Origin: an uncultured Mailhella sp. | Lineage (GTDB): Bacteria > Desulfobacterota > Desulfovibrionia > Desulfovibrionales > Desulfovibrionaceae | Reading direction: 5' to 3' | Length of the DNA: 36,700 bases | NCBI RefSeq assembly: GCF_944324995.1 | Contig: NZ_CALUYL010000031.1 | Span: forward strand, 1-36,700 | Shown: positions 7,911 to 15,715 of the stretch, in pieces | Layout of the letters: every line of letters begins with the position of its first letter | Position numbering within the stretch: position 1 is the first letter of the stretch | The notes under the pieces: model-generated | What the model was told of the DNA's origin: nothing | Databases searched by the model: none | Seen by the model: the letters and a program-made list of their open reading frames with translations, nothing else | Position numbers and translations under genes: made by a program

Positions 7911-8627
7911 TCAAGAGCTCCCGCGTCTTCGCCCTGCCGCCCGCCGCGCCAGCGCCGGCAAAAGCGCCCCGTCCACAAACAGCACCAGCAGAATGTTCAT
8001 CTGCCAGGCCAGCAGCATGCTCACGACGGTGTGGGAGAGAAAATGCTCCCCGCGCAGCATCTGATAAAGCCCCATGGTCCAGCCGATTCCCAATGTCAGC
8101 GCCAGCGCCGCCGCCCGAGCGCTGCGGCCGGAGCAGCAGAAAAACGCCATCGTGAGGGCAAAGCCCCCGGATGCGTGCCCGCCGGGAAAGCACCTGCCGC
8201 CGGAAGGGCCGGAAAACATCGACGACAGGCGACGATACACCGCATGCCCGCCGAATTCCTCAAGCTGCCGCGGGCAGTACATGCCTGTCACGGCCTTGAG
8301 CGCGGACACGAGCAGCGGCGTGGCCGCGCACGAGAGCGCCATCAGCAGGCCGACGCGCATCCACGCCCGGCGGCCGCAGACAAAGCCCGCGCAGAAAAGC
8401 GCCGTGGAACACACGCCGATCAGCGCCACCGTCCGCTTCATGCCGTCGTAAAACAGCCATCGCCACGCCCGGTGCGTTTCGGCGTCGATGAGCCACGAGC
8501 CGTGTGCCGCGTCGTACCAGAGGCGCTGAATCGTCATGTCGAGGTCAGTGCGGCTTTCCAGGAGCACCGTTGCCGCAAGCAGCGTGAGACACGCCGCGCT
8601 CTGCCACAGCGCCTGTCTGCGTGTCAT
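7911..8627 (-). CDS. PAP2 superfamily membrane lipid phosphatase
   Basis: A 238-residue integral membrane protein. It shows the three acid-phosphatase motifs in degenerate but recognisable form: KAVTGMYCPRQ (motif 1, K-x6-RP type), GGRCFPGGHASGG (motif 2, containing the catalytic His) and RGEHFLSHTVVS (motif 3, R-x5-H-x3-D/S type, with S/V where many members have Asp). Several hydrophobic helices surround the motifs. PAP2 enzymes of this size act on lipid A phosphates (LpxE/LpxF/LpxT) or undecaprenyl pyrophosphate at the periplasmic face. Its ATG overlaps the kinase stop as ATGA (8624-8627), implying translational coupling to the two-component system, so a lipid A or carrier-lipid role within an envelope regulon is likely. 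The exact substrate cannot be told. Confidence 0.85.
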   Translation of the reverse strand: MTRRQALWQSAACLTLLAATVLLESRTDLDMTIQRLWYDAAHGSWLIDAETHRAWRWLFYDGMKRTVALIGVCSTALFCAGFVCGRRAWMRVGLLMALSCAATPLLVSALKAVTGMYCPRQLEEFGGHAVYRRLSSMFSGPSGGRCFPGGHASGGFALTMAFFCCSGRSARAAALALTLGIGWTMGLYQMLRGEHFLSHTVVSMLLAWQMNILLVLFVDGALLPALARRAAGRRRGSS

Positions 8628-9700
8628 ACCGTTTCCTGCGGCCGCTCAAGCGGCAGTTCCATGGTGACGGTCAGGCCGCCCCCGCTTCTGTTTTCCGCCC
8701 ATATGCGGCCATGATGCGCGCGCACCGCGCTCTCGGAAATGGAAAGCCCCATGCCCGCGCCCCCGCTCGCCCGCTGACGCGAGGCGTCCACGCGGAAGAA
8801 CGGACGAAATATCTGATCCAGCGCGCTTTCCGGCACGCCCGGCCCCCTGTCCGCCACGCAAAGACGGCAGACGCCGTGCTCCGCGCTCAGGGAAACGACG
8901 ATCCGCCCGTCGTCCGGCGTGTAGCGCAGCGCGTTGCGCAGCACGTTTTCCACGGCGTGACGCAGCATCTCGCCGTTGCCGTACAAATACAGGCTCTCTG
9001 GCAGATGCTCCTCCACCTCGCAGCCGCGCACGCTGCCTTCAAAGCGCACGTCGTCCGCCACGTCGCGCACGAGCGCCGCCATGTCCAGCTTCCCGAAGCT
9101 CTGCACGCCCGCCTCCATGCGGGAGTATTCCAGAATGCTGCCGATGAGCGCCTCCATGCGTTCCGTCTCCAGACTGAGCCTGTCCAGAAACTCCGAAGGC
9201 ACGTTCTCGCGCCGCAGAAGCTCCACGGAAACCGAAAGGCGCGTCAGCGGCGAACGCAGCTCGTGCGACACCGCGGCGAGCAGTTCCTTTTCCCGGGCGC
9301 TTTCCTGCGCGCGCTGCTCGGCCATGGTGTTGAACGCCCGGGCGAGCAGGCCGAGCTCGTCGTTTCTCGACGCCATTTCCGGCCCGATGCGCGCCGACTG
9401 ATCGCCGGCCGCCAGCCGGTGAATCACCGACGTGAAATGCCCGATGACGCGCTTGAGAAAACTGATGAGCACATAGGCTTCGAGCGCCGCCACGATGAAC
9501 GTGAACACCACCCAGAGAATCACTTCCTGCGTGGAGGAAAAATCCTGCCCGTCGCTCTGAAGCATGTCGCCGGCCAGATACTCGCCGAACTCGCCGAGCA
9601 TGGCGAACGAACCTATGAACAGTATGCCGTACACATAAATTTTGCGGAACAGAGGCTGCGAGGTCCAGAAATCGGCAAGTCGGCCGCGACGAATGTTCAT
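8624..9700 (-). CDS. Sensor histidine kinase, PmrB/CpxA-like layout
   Basis: A 358-residue membrane kinase. Helix 1 is about residues 20-37 and helix 2 about 60-83, leaving a very small acidic periplasmic loop (~20 residues). A HAMP domain follows (~84-135), then HisKA with the phospho-acceptor His146 in AAVSHELRSPLTRL, and an HATPase domain with NVLRNALRY (N box), DRGPGVP (G1) and GGAGMGLSI (G2). The short loop starts with EFGE (37-40), an E-x-x-E pattern like the metal-sensing motif of PmrB; four residues at a membrane edge are weak evidence. The gene overlaps the regulator by ATGA at 9697-9700 and is followed by a coupled PAP2 gene. Partner: the OmpR-family regulator directly upstream. Confidence 0.93.
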   Translation of the reverse strand: MNIRRGRLADFWTSQPLFRKIYVYGILFIGSFAMLGEFGEYLAGDMLQSDGQDFSSTQEVILWVVFTFIVAALEAYVLISFLKRVIGHFTSVIHRLAAGDQSARIGPEMASRNDELGLLARAFNTMAEQRAQESAREKELLAAVSHELRSPLTRLSVSVELLRRENVPSEFLDRLSLETERMEALIGSILEYSRMEAGVQSFGKLDMAALVRDVADDVRFEGSVRGCEVEEHLPESLYLYGNGEMLRHAVENVLRNALRYTPDDGRIVVSLSAEHGVCRLCVADRGPGVPESALDQIFRPFFRVDASRQRASGGAGMGLSISESAVRAHHGRIWAENRSGGGLTVTMELPLERPQETV

Positions 9701-10389
9701 GTTCTGTCTTCCTTGTGAATAACGTACATGTAGCCTGCGCCGCGAATGCTGCGTATGCGCTCCGATCCGTCGGAATACGGCCCGAGCTTGCGGCGCACGC
9801 GGCTTATCTGCATGTCGAGGCCGCGCTCCATGGGCATGGCGTCGCGCCCGAACACCGAACGGCTCAGCTCGTCGCGCGAAACCACCTTGCCGGGCGAGGC
9901 GAGCAGCGCCCGCAGCACGCGGTATTCCTGACCGCTCAGCGACACCTCTTCGTCTCCCTTCCAGGCCTTCATGGCTCCGTCGTCGAGGCGCAGATCGCCG
10001 CCGCCTTCGCCGGGCTCAGGCCGGGAGCGGCGCAGCACCGCGCGGATGCGGGAAAGAAGCTCGCGCGGATTGAAGGGCTTGGGCAGATAATCGTCCGCGC
10101 CGAGATCCAGCCCCCGCACCATGTCGCCGGCGTCGCCGCGGGCCGTGAGCATGATGACCGGCAGCTTCACCAGCTTCGGATCCCTGCGCATGGCGCGCAG
10201 CACCTCGAAGCCGTTGCGCTCCGGAAGCATGACGTCGAGAATGACCAGATCGGGCCTGGACTCCCGCATGGAAGAGAGGCCAGCCCTGCCGTCGTAGGCG
10301 AAGCGGCAGGCAATGTCTTCCGGCTGAAAATAATCTTCGAGCAGATGACAGAGTTCCTTGTCGTCATCAATAATGAGCAGTTGAATCAT
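9697..10389 (-). CDS. OmpR/PhoB-family response regulator
   Basis: A 230-residue DNA-binding regulator. The receiver domain has acidic residues DDD (8-10), phospho-acceptor Asp52 in LVILDVMLPERNGF and a lysine in PKPFNPREL. The C-terminal winged helix is seen in LDMQISRVRRKLGP and IRSIRGAGYMY. ATG at 10389 with GGGGAA upstream is preferred over an in-frame TTG at 10401. Family members bind tandem direct repeats spaced about 10-11 bp; exactly such repeats (GTTACR-N4-GTTACA) occur three times upstream of this gene and once upstream of the ugd-like operon. It likely autoregulates and controls the divergent transferase gene and the glycosylation operon. It is co-translated with the kinase. Confidence 0.95.
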   Translation of the reverse strand: MIQLLIIDDDKELCHLLEDYFQPEDIACRFAYDGRAGLSSMRESRPDLVILDVMLPERNGFEVLRAMRRDPKLVKLPVIMLTARGDAGDMVRGLDLGADDYLPKPFNPRELLSRIRAVLRRSRPEPGEGGGDLRLDDGAMKAWKGDEEVSLSGQEYRVLRALLASPGKVVSRDELSRSVFGRDAMPMERGLDMQISRVRRKLGPYSDGSERIRSIRGAGYMYVIHKEDRT

Positions 10390-10526
10390 GATTTCCCCCA
10401 ACCTGCATGAAACGGCCCTCCGGACGCCGGTCCGGACCGACCGAAAAACGGACGGCCGCGCCTTCCGTTCCTCAGTCTTTTCTGTACCATCCCATGCGGC
10501 ACAACGGCAACGAGGGAATCCGTTCT

Positions 10527-10542
10527 GTTACGCTTCGTTACA
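10527..10542. promoter_or_regulatory. GTTACR direct repeat, site 1 (near regulator gene)
   Basis: GTTACG at 10527-10532 and GTTACA at 10537-10542, period 10 bp. It lies about 140 bp upstream of the response-regulator start codon and is the site nearest that gene. Confidence 0.6.
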
Positions 10543-10566
10543 CTGCCGGAAAAAATAAACGTAAAA

Positions 10567-10572
10567 ATTTTA
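10567..10572 (-). promoter_or_regulatory. Candidate -10 of the regulator-kinase-PAP2 operon
   Basis: On the minus strand this reads TAAAAT, 31 bp downstream of repeat site 2 (10604-10619). The matching -35 position reads GGATGG, which is poor, as expected if an activator bound to the repeats helps polymerase. No start-site data, so tentative. Confidence 0.35.
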
Positions 10573-10603
10573 TCACCGTCTGCGAAAAACCATCCTTCTT
10601 TCT

Positions 10604-10619
10604 GTTACACTCCGTTACA
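10604..10619. promoter_or_regulatory. GTTACA direct repeat, site 2 (perfect)
   Basis: Two identical GTTACA hexamers at 10604-10609 and 10614-10619 with 4 bp between them. In the direction of the regulator operon the repeat reads TGTAAC-N4-TGTAAC, the same orientation as at the ugd-like promoter (957-973). Confidence 0.65.
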
Positions 10620-10704
10620 TTTCCAGAAATTCACGACTAATTTACAATATATGCATGCCTCAAGCGCGCGCATTGCGTATAATTTATTGACGCCGCCGAA
10701 AATT

Positions 10705-10730
10705 TTTACGCAACGTTACGCTTTGTTACA
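10705..10730. promoter_or_regulatory. GTTACR repeat, site 3 (three half-sites, near the sulfatase gene)
   Basis: Half-sites TTTACG 10705-10710, GTTACG 10715-10720 and GTTACA 10725-10730 repeat every 10 bp. The last ends 32 bp before a good -10 hexamer (TATAGT at 10763-10768), nearly the same distance as between site 2 and the minus-strand -10. Confidence 0.6.
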
Positions 10731-10740
10731 CCGGATCGGC

Positions 10741-10768
10741 TGTACTCGACGCCGTTTGACTTTATAGT
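10741..10768 (+). promoter_or_regulatory. Candidate promoter of the sulfatase-fold transferase gene
   Basis: TATAGT at 10763-10768 is a good -10. Sixteen bp upstream TGTACT (10741-10746) is a weak -35, so transcription probably needs the activator bound at 10705-10730. The resulting leader would be short, about 25 nt. Confidence 0.45.
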
Positions 10769-10800
10769 CGGACCACTGCTTATCCGAAGGAGAGTCTTCC

Positions 10801-12696
10801 ATGATCCGTTCCAGAAACGCCCGAGGCTGCTTTCTCGGCCTGCTGCTTCTGCTCTGGCTCGCCGTCAACGCCGTGGTCAGAACCGTGCTGCTCGTCATGG
10901 CGCACCGCACGCTGCAAAGTTCCTTCGACTGGTCCACGGCGGCGGCCATCTATTTCCGGGGAGCCGTCAACGATCTGTTCCCCTATTTTCTGCTCGCCCT
11001 GCCGCTCATGATCGTCCTGCTGCTGAAGAAGCGCCTCTGGGGCGGTCGCGCCGGACGCCTCGTCGCCTCCGTCGTGTTCTGGCTGTACGCCTGCGCCTTC
11101 CTCTTCGGAGCCATGGCCGAAACCCTGTTCTGGGACGAATTTTCCAGCCGCTTCAACTTCATTGCCGTGGACTACCTCGTGTACACCACGGAAGTGGTGA
11201 AGAACATTGCGGAATCCTATCCGCTCATTCCGCTGCTCGCCGCCATTGCCGCCTCGGCCGCCATCGTTTCCGCGCTGCTTCTGCTGCCGTTCTGGCGCCG
11301 TGTCGCCACGCCCGCGCCGCGCTCGCCCAAACTTTTCGCCGTCTGCTTCGTCATGACCTGCGCCGCGTTCCTCTACTCGCCCCTCGCCTCGCAGGACAGG
11401 GTGGAAAAGGAACTCTCCGCGAACGGCGTGTGGTCGCTCTTTTCCGCCTACCGCAACAATTCCCTCGACTACCGCGCCTTCTACCCCGTCATCGACAAGG
11501 AGCGCGCCTTTGCCGCTCTTCGCAAGGAACTTGCGGAAGACGGCACGCGCCTTGTTTCCGACGGCAGCGACTGGCGGCGGGACGTTGCCGCGCAGCGCCC
11601 CGAATGGAAGCCCAACGTCGTTCAGATAGTCGTGGAGAGCCTGGGCAGCAACCTGCTCGGCGAAAACACCCCCCACCTCAACGCCATCGCCGAACAGAGT
11701 CTGCGGTTCACCCGGCTCATGGCCACGGGAACCCGCACCGTACGGGGCATCGAGGCGCTCACCCTGTCGCTTCCGCCCACGCCCGGCTCCTCCATCGTGC
11801 GCCGCCCGAACTGCGACGAACTCTTTTCCGTGGGCACCGTGTTCCGCGAAAAGGGCTACGACACCGCCTTCGTGTACGGCGGCTTCGGCTACTTCGACAA
11901 CATGAACGCCTTCTTCTCCGGCAACGGATTCCGCATCGTGGACCGTTCCGACATTCCCGGCGAAGAAATCACCTTCACCAACGCCTGGGGCGTGTGCGAC
12001 GAAGACCTCTTCCGCGCCGCCCTGCGCGACGCCGACGAAAGCTTCCGGCAGCATCGTCCGTTCTATCAGTTCGTGCTCACCACCTCCAATCATCGCCCCT
12101 TCACCTATCCCGACGGCAAGGTGAGCATTCCTTCCGGCTCCGGACGCAAGGGCGCGGTGGCCTACACCGACTACGCCATCGGCGAATTCTTCCGTCAGGC
12201 GTCGATGCGGCCGTGGTTCCGCAACACCGTGTTCATCATTTCCGGCGACCACACCTCCAGCGCCGCCGGGCACACCGATCTGCCCCCCGACCGCTATCAC
12301 ATTCCGGCGCTCTTCTACTGCCCCGGCCGCATCGCTCCCGCAGCTATTGACACGCTGTGCAGTCAGGCCGATATAGCACCTACGCTGTTCGACATTCTGG
12401 GCTGGTCGTACCGCTCGGGATTCTTCGGTCGCAGCGTGCTCCGCACGAAGCCGGAAAACGGCCGGGCCTGGATAAGCACCTATCAGGCGCTCGGCAGACT
12501 CACCCCGGATTCCCTGGTCGCCCTGGAACCTCTGCAAAAACCCGCCGCCGACGCCTGGACGTTTGCCGCCGAACCGGGGGCTCCCATCGAAGGCGACAGG
12601 GCCGACGACCTCGTGGCCGCAGCCGTGGCCGACTATCAGACCGCCCACGATCTGTTCACCAGCGGTAGGCTGAAGGAAGAGGCCGTGCTGCGCTGA
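10801..12696 (+). CDS. LTA synthase/EptA-type sulfatase-fold phospho-head-group transferase
   Basis: A 631-residue inner-membrane enzyme. The N-terminal ~190 residues hold about five membrane helices; the rest is a periplasmic alkaline-phosphatase/sulfatase-fold domain. Likely metal and catalytic residues, by analogy with LtaS, are Glu279 in IVVESLGSN, the nucleophile Thr313 in ATGTRTVRG, His431 in TSNHRPFTYP and Asp483-His484 in ISGDHTS. LtaS-type enzymes move phosphoglycerol and EptA-type enzymes phosphoethanolamine; in a Gram-negative with an adjacent PmrAB-like system, decoration of lipid A, core or periplasmic glucans is likely, but the donor and acceptor are not determined. It has AGGAGA about 7 nt before the ATG, diverges from the two-component genes across shared repeats, and ends at an intrinsic terminator. 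Confidence 0.88.
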   Translation: MIRSRNARGCFLGLLLLLWLAVNAVVRTVLLVMAHRTLQSSFDWSTAAAIYFRGAVNDLFPYFLLALPLMIVLLLKKRLWGGRAGRLVASVVFWLYACAFLFGAMAETLFWDEFSSRFNFIAVDYLVYTTEVVKNIAESYPLIPLLAAIAASAAIVSALLLLPFWRRVATPAPRSPKLFAVCFVMTCAAFLYSPLASQDRVEKELSANGVWSLFSAYRNNSLDYRAFYPVIDKERAFAALRKELAEDGTRLVSDGSDWRRDVAAQRPEWKPNVVQIVVESLGSNLLGENTPHLNAIAEQSLRFTRLMATGTRTVRGIEALTLSLPPTPGSSIVRRPNCDELFSVGTVFREKGYDTAFVYGGFGYFDNMNAFFSGNGFRIVDRSDIPGEEITFTNAWGVCDEDLFRAALRDADESFRQHRPFYQFVLTTSNHRPFTYPDGKVSIPSGSGRKGAVAYTDYAIGEFFRQASMRPWFRNTVFIISGDHTSSAAGHTDLPPDRYHIPALFYCPGRIAPAAIDTLCSQADIAPTLFDILGWSYRSGFFGRSVLRTKPENGRAWISTYQALGRLTPDSLVALEPLQKPAADAWTFAAEPGAPIEGDRADDLVAAAVADYQTAHDLFTSGRLKEEAVLR

Positions 12697-12723
12697 CGCG
12701 CCGCGGCATCAATACCCATCTGC

Positions 12724-12748
12724 GGGCCGGAACTCCGGCCCCTTTTTT
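12724..12748 (+). terminator. Rho-independent terminator after the sulfatase-fold gene
   Basis: GGGCCGG (12724-12730), loop AACT, CCGGCCC (12735-12741), then C and six T's (12743-12748). It separates this gene from the EamA gene, which would need readthrough or its own promoter. Confidence 0.88.
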
Positions 12749-12783
12749 ATGGTTTCATCATCATGCAAAGGACTTCTCGAAAC

Positions 12784-13197
12784 ATGTGGCTCATTCTTGC
12801 GCTTCTCTCCGCCGTGTTCGCGGCTCTCACGTCCATTCTGGCCAAGGTGGGCATCGAGGGCGTGGATTCCAATCTCGGCACCGCCATCCGCACGCTGGTG
12901 GTGTTCTTCATGGCCATGGGCATGGTCTATCTCACCGGGGCCAAAGTGAGCCTTGCCGAAATCAGCACGAAGACATGGGTGTTTCTCGTGCTCTCCGGCC
13001 TTGCCACCGGCGCTTCATGGCTCTGCTACTTCAAGGCCCTGCAGATAGGCGACGTCTCCAAGGTGGCTCCCATCGACAAGACCAGCATCATTTTCACGAT
13101 CATCATGGCCGTGATCTTTCTGCACGAACAGCTTACCCTGAAGGTTGCCGTGGGCGGCGCGCTCATTGCCGCAGGCACGCTCGTCATGGCCTTCTAG
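12784..13197 (+). CDS. Half-size EamA family membrane protein
   Basis: A 137-residue protein made of a single EamA unit with five hydrophobic helices, rather than the duplicated ten-helix form. It opens MWLILALLSAVFAALTSILAKVGI and contains SGLATGASWLCYFKALQIGDVSKVAPIDK, the typical EamA core, and FLHEQLTLKVAVGGALIAAGTLV near the end. Single-unit EamA proteins often act as dimers; ArnE/ArnF, which flip undecaprenyl-phosphate-aminoarabinose, belong to this wider superfamily. ATG 12784 is preferred because the conserved start lies there and AAAGGA is at 12767-12772; ATG 12763 lacks a site. Its place after the transferase gene makes a lipid-carrier flippase for the envelope system conceivable, but substrate is unknown. 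Confidence 0.82.
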   Translation: MWLILALLSAVFAALTSILAKVGIEGVDSNLGTAIRTLVVFFMAMGMVYLTGAKVSLAEISTKTWVFLVLSGLATGASWLCYFKALQIGDVSKVAPIDKTSIIFTIIMAVIFLHEQLTLKVAVGGALIAAGTLVMAF

Positions 13198-13273
13198 CCG
13201 GTGAAAACGCCGAAACACCGCCCTTGAAAAGGGGCGCGGCTGCGGCGCAGAAGCCCCGGTCGGCAAGGGAAGG

Positions 13274-13302
13274 TTGACTTTTTTCCGCTCGTCGTAAAGT
13301 AT
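13274..13302 (+). promoter_or_regulatory. Candidate sigma-70 promoter for the AGCS symporter
   Basis: TTGACT (13274-13279) followed by TAAAGTAT (13295-13302). The spacing is 15 bp to TAAAGT or 17 bp to AAGTAT, so the exact -10 is ambiguous. The spacer upstream shows no recognisable riboswitch. Confidence 0.4.
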
Positions 13303-13346
13303 CGGAGGGATTATCTTCATCACAAACCTTAAAAAGAGGCCTGCGC

Positions 13347-14753
13347 ATGGAGTTTCTTGAAAACATAGTCGCCTTTGCCAACGATATTCTGTGGTCCTAC
13401 GTTCTTGTCGTCATGCTCATAGCCCTGGGGCTCTGGTTCTCCCTGCGCACCGGCTTCGTGCAGCTGCGCCTGTTCCGGGAAATGATCCGCCTGCTCAAGG
13501 AAGGCACAAGTCATGACGGCGGCCACGCCCACATCAGCTCCTTTCAGGCCTTCTGCATCAGCACGGCCTCGCGCGTGGGCGTGGGCAACATCGCCGGCAT
13601 CGCCATCGCCATCATGACCGGCGGGCCGGGCGCCATCTTCTGGATGTGGGTCATCGCCGTCATCGGCGCGGCCTCCGGCTTTACCGAAAGCACCCTCGCC
13701 CAGATCTACAAGGTGCGCGATCCGAAAACCTTCGGCTTCCGCGGCGGCCCGGCCTACTATATCCGCAACTGCCTCGGCAGCCGCAAGGCCGCGGCCCTCT
13801 TCGCCGTGCTCATTTCCGTGACCTTCGGACTCTGCTTCAACTCCGTGCAGTCCAACACCATCGCCATTTCCCTGAACACCACCTTCGGCGTGGACAGAGC
13901 CTTGGTCGGTCTCTTTCTCACCGTGCTCGCGGCCGTCGTCATCTTCGGCGGACTCCAGCGCATCGCCCATCTCAGCAGCTGGCTCGTACCCATCATGGCC
14001 TCCCTCTATCTGCTGCTTGCGCTCGTCATCGTCGTCTTGAACATCACCCACATTCCGGCCATGTTCGCCTCCATCATTTCGCAGGCCTTCTCCCCGGACG
14101 CCGCCGTGGGCGGCATAGGCGCGGCCATTCTCACCGGCGCAAAGCGCGGCCTCTTCTCCAACGAAGCCGGCATGGGCTCCGTGCCCAACGCCGCGGCCAC
14201 GGCCTTTGTCTCCCATCCCGTCAAGCAGGGACTCGTGCAGGCCCTCGGCGTGTTCGTGGACACCCTGCTCGTGTGTACGGCCTCGGCCTGCATCGTGCTG
14301 CTCTTCGACGGCTACGCCGACTCGGGCAAAACCGGCATCGAACTCGTGCAGCTCGCCCTTGCCCAGCATCTGGGCGGATTTGCCGGCGTTCTGCTCTCCG
14401 TCATGGTGTTCATGTTCGCCTTCAGCTCCATTGCGGGCAACTACTACTACGGCGAAAGCAACATTCAGTTCTTCAGCACGAAGCCCGTCTATCTGCTGGC
14501 GTTCCGCATTCTCGTGGTGGCCATGGTGGCCTTCGGCTCCGTGGCCGAACTGCCCTTCGTGTGGAACCTCGCCGACCTCTTCATGGCCCTCATGGCCATC
14601 GTGAACCTTGTGGCCATCGCCCTGCTCGGCCGCAACGCCTTCCTCGCGCTCAAGGACTATCAGGATCAGAAGAAGGCCGGCGTGGCCGACCCCGTGTTCC
14701 ATCCCGAAAAGCTCATCGACCGCCGCGGCATCGAAGCCTGGAACAACGACTAG
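13347..14753 (+). CDS. AGCS family sodium:alanine/glycine symporter
   Basis: A 468-residue polytopic inner-membrane transporter, normal length for the family, with about 10-12 helices. Family signatures are visible: LRTGFVQLRLFREM near the N-terminus, ISTASRVGVGNIAGIAIAI and MTGGPGAIFWMWV (residues ~70-100), GFRGGPAYYI, and AKRGLFSNEAGMGSVPNAAATA (~264-285). AGCS proteins import alanine or glycine with Na+. AAAGAGG precedes the ATG. It is monocistronic between its promoter and a strong terminator; the next gene, a Crp/Fnr regulator, has its own promoter. Which amino acid is carried cannot be told from sequence. Confidence 0.93.
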   Translation: MEFLENIVAFANDILWSYVLVVMLIALGLWFSLRTGFVQLRLFREMIRLLKEGTSHDGGHAHISSFQAFCISTASRVGVGNIAGIAIAIMTGGPGAIFWMWVIAVIGAASGFTESTLAQIYKVRDPKTFGFRGGPAYYIRNCLGSRKAAALFAVLISVTFGLCFNSVQSNTIAISLNTTFGVDRALVGLFLTVLAAVVIFGGLQRIAHLSSWLVPIMASLYLLLALVIVVLNITHIPAMFASIISQAFSPDAAVGGIGAAILTGAKRGLFSNEAGMGSVPNAAATAFVSHPVKQGLVQALGVFVDTLLVCTASACIVLLFDGYADSGKTGIELVQLALAQHLGGFAGVLLSVMVFMFAFSSIAGNYYYGESNIQFFSTKPVYLLAFRILVVAMVAFGSVAELPFVWNLADLFMALMAIVNLVAIALLGRNAFLALKDYQDQKKAGVADPVFHPEKLIDRRGIEAWNND

Positions 14754-14779
14754 CCGACCCCTTCCTTTTTCCTTTTCGG

Positions 14780-14809
14780 CAGGCGACCCGCGGGTCGCCT
14801 GTTTTTTTT
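14780..14809 (+). terminator. Rho-independent terminator after the AGCS gene
   Basis: A perfect 22-bp palindrome (14780-14801, arms CAGGCGACCCG/CGGGTCGCCTG) followed by eight T's (14802-14809). Confidence 0.93.
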
Positions 14810-14835
14810 CCGCGCACCCCCTCCCCGGAAACGGA

Positions 14836-14864
14836 TTGACAACGGCCCCGGCCTTGAAATATTT
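14836..14864 (+). promoter_or_regulatory. Candidate sigma-70 promoter of the Crp/Fnr gene
   Basis: TTGACA (14836-14841), 17-bp spacer, AATATT (14859-14864), which matches four of six -10 positions. It lies directly after the AGCS terminator and about 60 bp before the regulator start codon. Confidence 0.55.
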
Positions 14865-14923
14865 TTTCCGCATCATTCATTGTCCAAAGACCCATGCGCC
14901 GCACGCGCAGAGGGCACGGTGCC

Positions 14924-15715
14924 ATGAAGAGCGACTCCCTGACGAATTTCACCCGCGCGGCGTCCAGCCCCTTCGGCTCATCCTTCGACGCCAACGACGC
15001 GACAGGCCTCCCCGATCTGGAAACCTGCCGGAGACATCTGCTCAGATTCAGTCGGGAAATCGCCGTTTCCCGCGGCGCCAAGCTCCCGGTGAACAAGGTG
15101 TACTTTCTGCTTGAGGGCACGGTCACGCTCACCGCGCTTTCGGCCACGGGCGGACATCATTCCCTCATCTACTTCCGCCCCGGCGATCTGCTCAGCTTCA
15201 TTCCCTCCGTCAATCACGCCTACGGCATTCCCCACGACGCCTTCGACTTCCTGCTCTACAACGAATCGCTCGCCATGTGCGCCAAGACGTCCTGCCGCCT
15301 CGTCTGCACCGAAAACCGCGAGTTCATGCAGCACATGCATGAAGAGCCCCTGCACACACTGCTCATCCGCGGTCTTGCCGGCAATCTCATGAAGATCATC
15401 GTGCAGTCGGTGAACAACTGCACCCTGCCCGCCATCGTGCGGGTCTGCCGCATGCTCTCCGTGTCCATGGAAAAGGATCCGCCCCACGCCCTGCCCCGCT
15501 ACCTCACCCACACGGAAATTGCCGGACACCTCTCCATGCACGTGATGACCGTGACGAAAATCTTCCACTCCCTGCGCAAGGCGGGCATTCTCGGCAAGGA
15601 ACACGGCACGACGTTCGTGAAGAATCCGCAGGAGCTCGTCAAGCTCTCCTCGCAGGTCAGTCAGCTTTCCTACCGCACCGAGGCCTTGCCGGGACAGGAC
15701 GTCGCGCGCCGCTGA
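14924..15715 (+). CDS. Crp/Fnr family transcriptional regulator
   Basis: A 263-residue regulator with an N-terminal cyclic-nucleotide-binding-type beta roll (VNKVYFLLEGTVTLTALS ... SLIYFRPGDLLSFIPS, residues ~50-95), a long dimer helix (~145-185) and a C-terminal winged helix (YLTHTEIAGHLSMHVMTVTKIFHSLRKAGIL). No FNR-like N-terminal cysteine cluster is present, so it is not an obvious oxygen sensor. The recognition helix (MTVTKIFHSL) lacks the E-x-x-S-R of canonical FNR, suggesting a different half-site. ATG 14924 is preferred (AGAGGG ~10 nt upstream); ATG 14894 is a possible alternative. It precedes, across a 1-kb gap, the DASS-TrxR-Trx-ASST operon, whose promoter has a Crp/Fnr-type palindrome. 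Confidence 0.88.
   Translation: MKSDSLTNFTRAASSPFGSSFDANDATGLPDLETCRRHLLRFSREIAVSRGAKLPVNKVYFLLEGTVTLTALSATGGHHSLIYFRPGDLLSFIPSVNHAYGIPHDAFDFLLYNESLAMCAKTSCRLVCTENREFMQHMHEEPLHTLLIRGLAGNLMKIIVQSVNNCTLPAIVRVCRMLSVSMEKDPPHALPRYLTHTEIAGHLSMHVMTVTKIFHSLRKAGILGKEHGTTFVKNPQELVKLSSQVSQLSYRTEALPGQDVARR

Noticed and set aside
13198-13346. Possible glycine riboswitch before the AGCS symporter
   Set aside because: The 149-nt region shows only a small CGCCC/GGGCG hairpin and a promoter; I could not identify the tandem aptamer cores.
13329-14876. Long minus-strand open frame opposite the AGCS symporter
   Set aside because: His/Glu/Gly-rich low-complexity shadow of a membrane protein gene; it also crosses the perfect terminator at 14780-14809.
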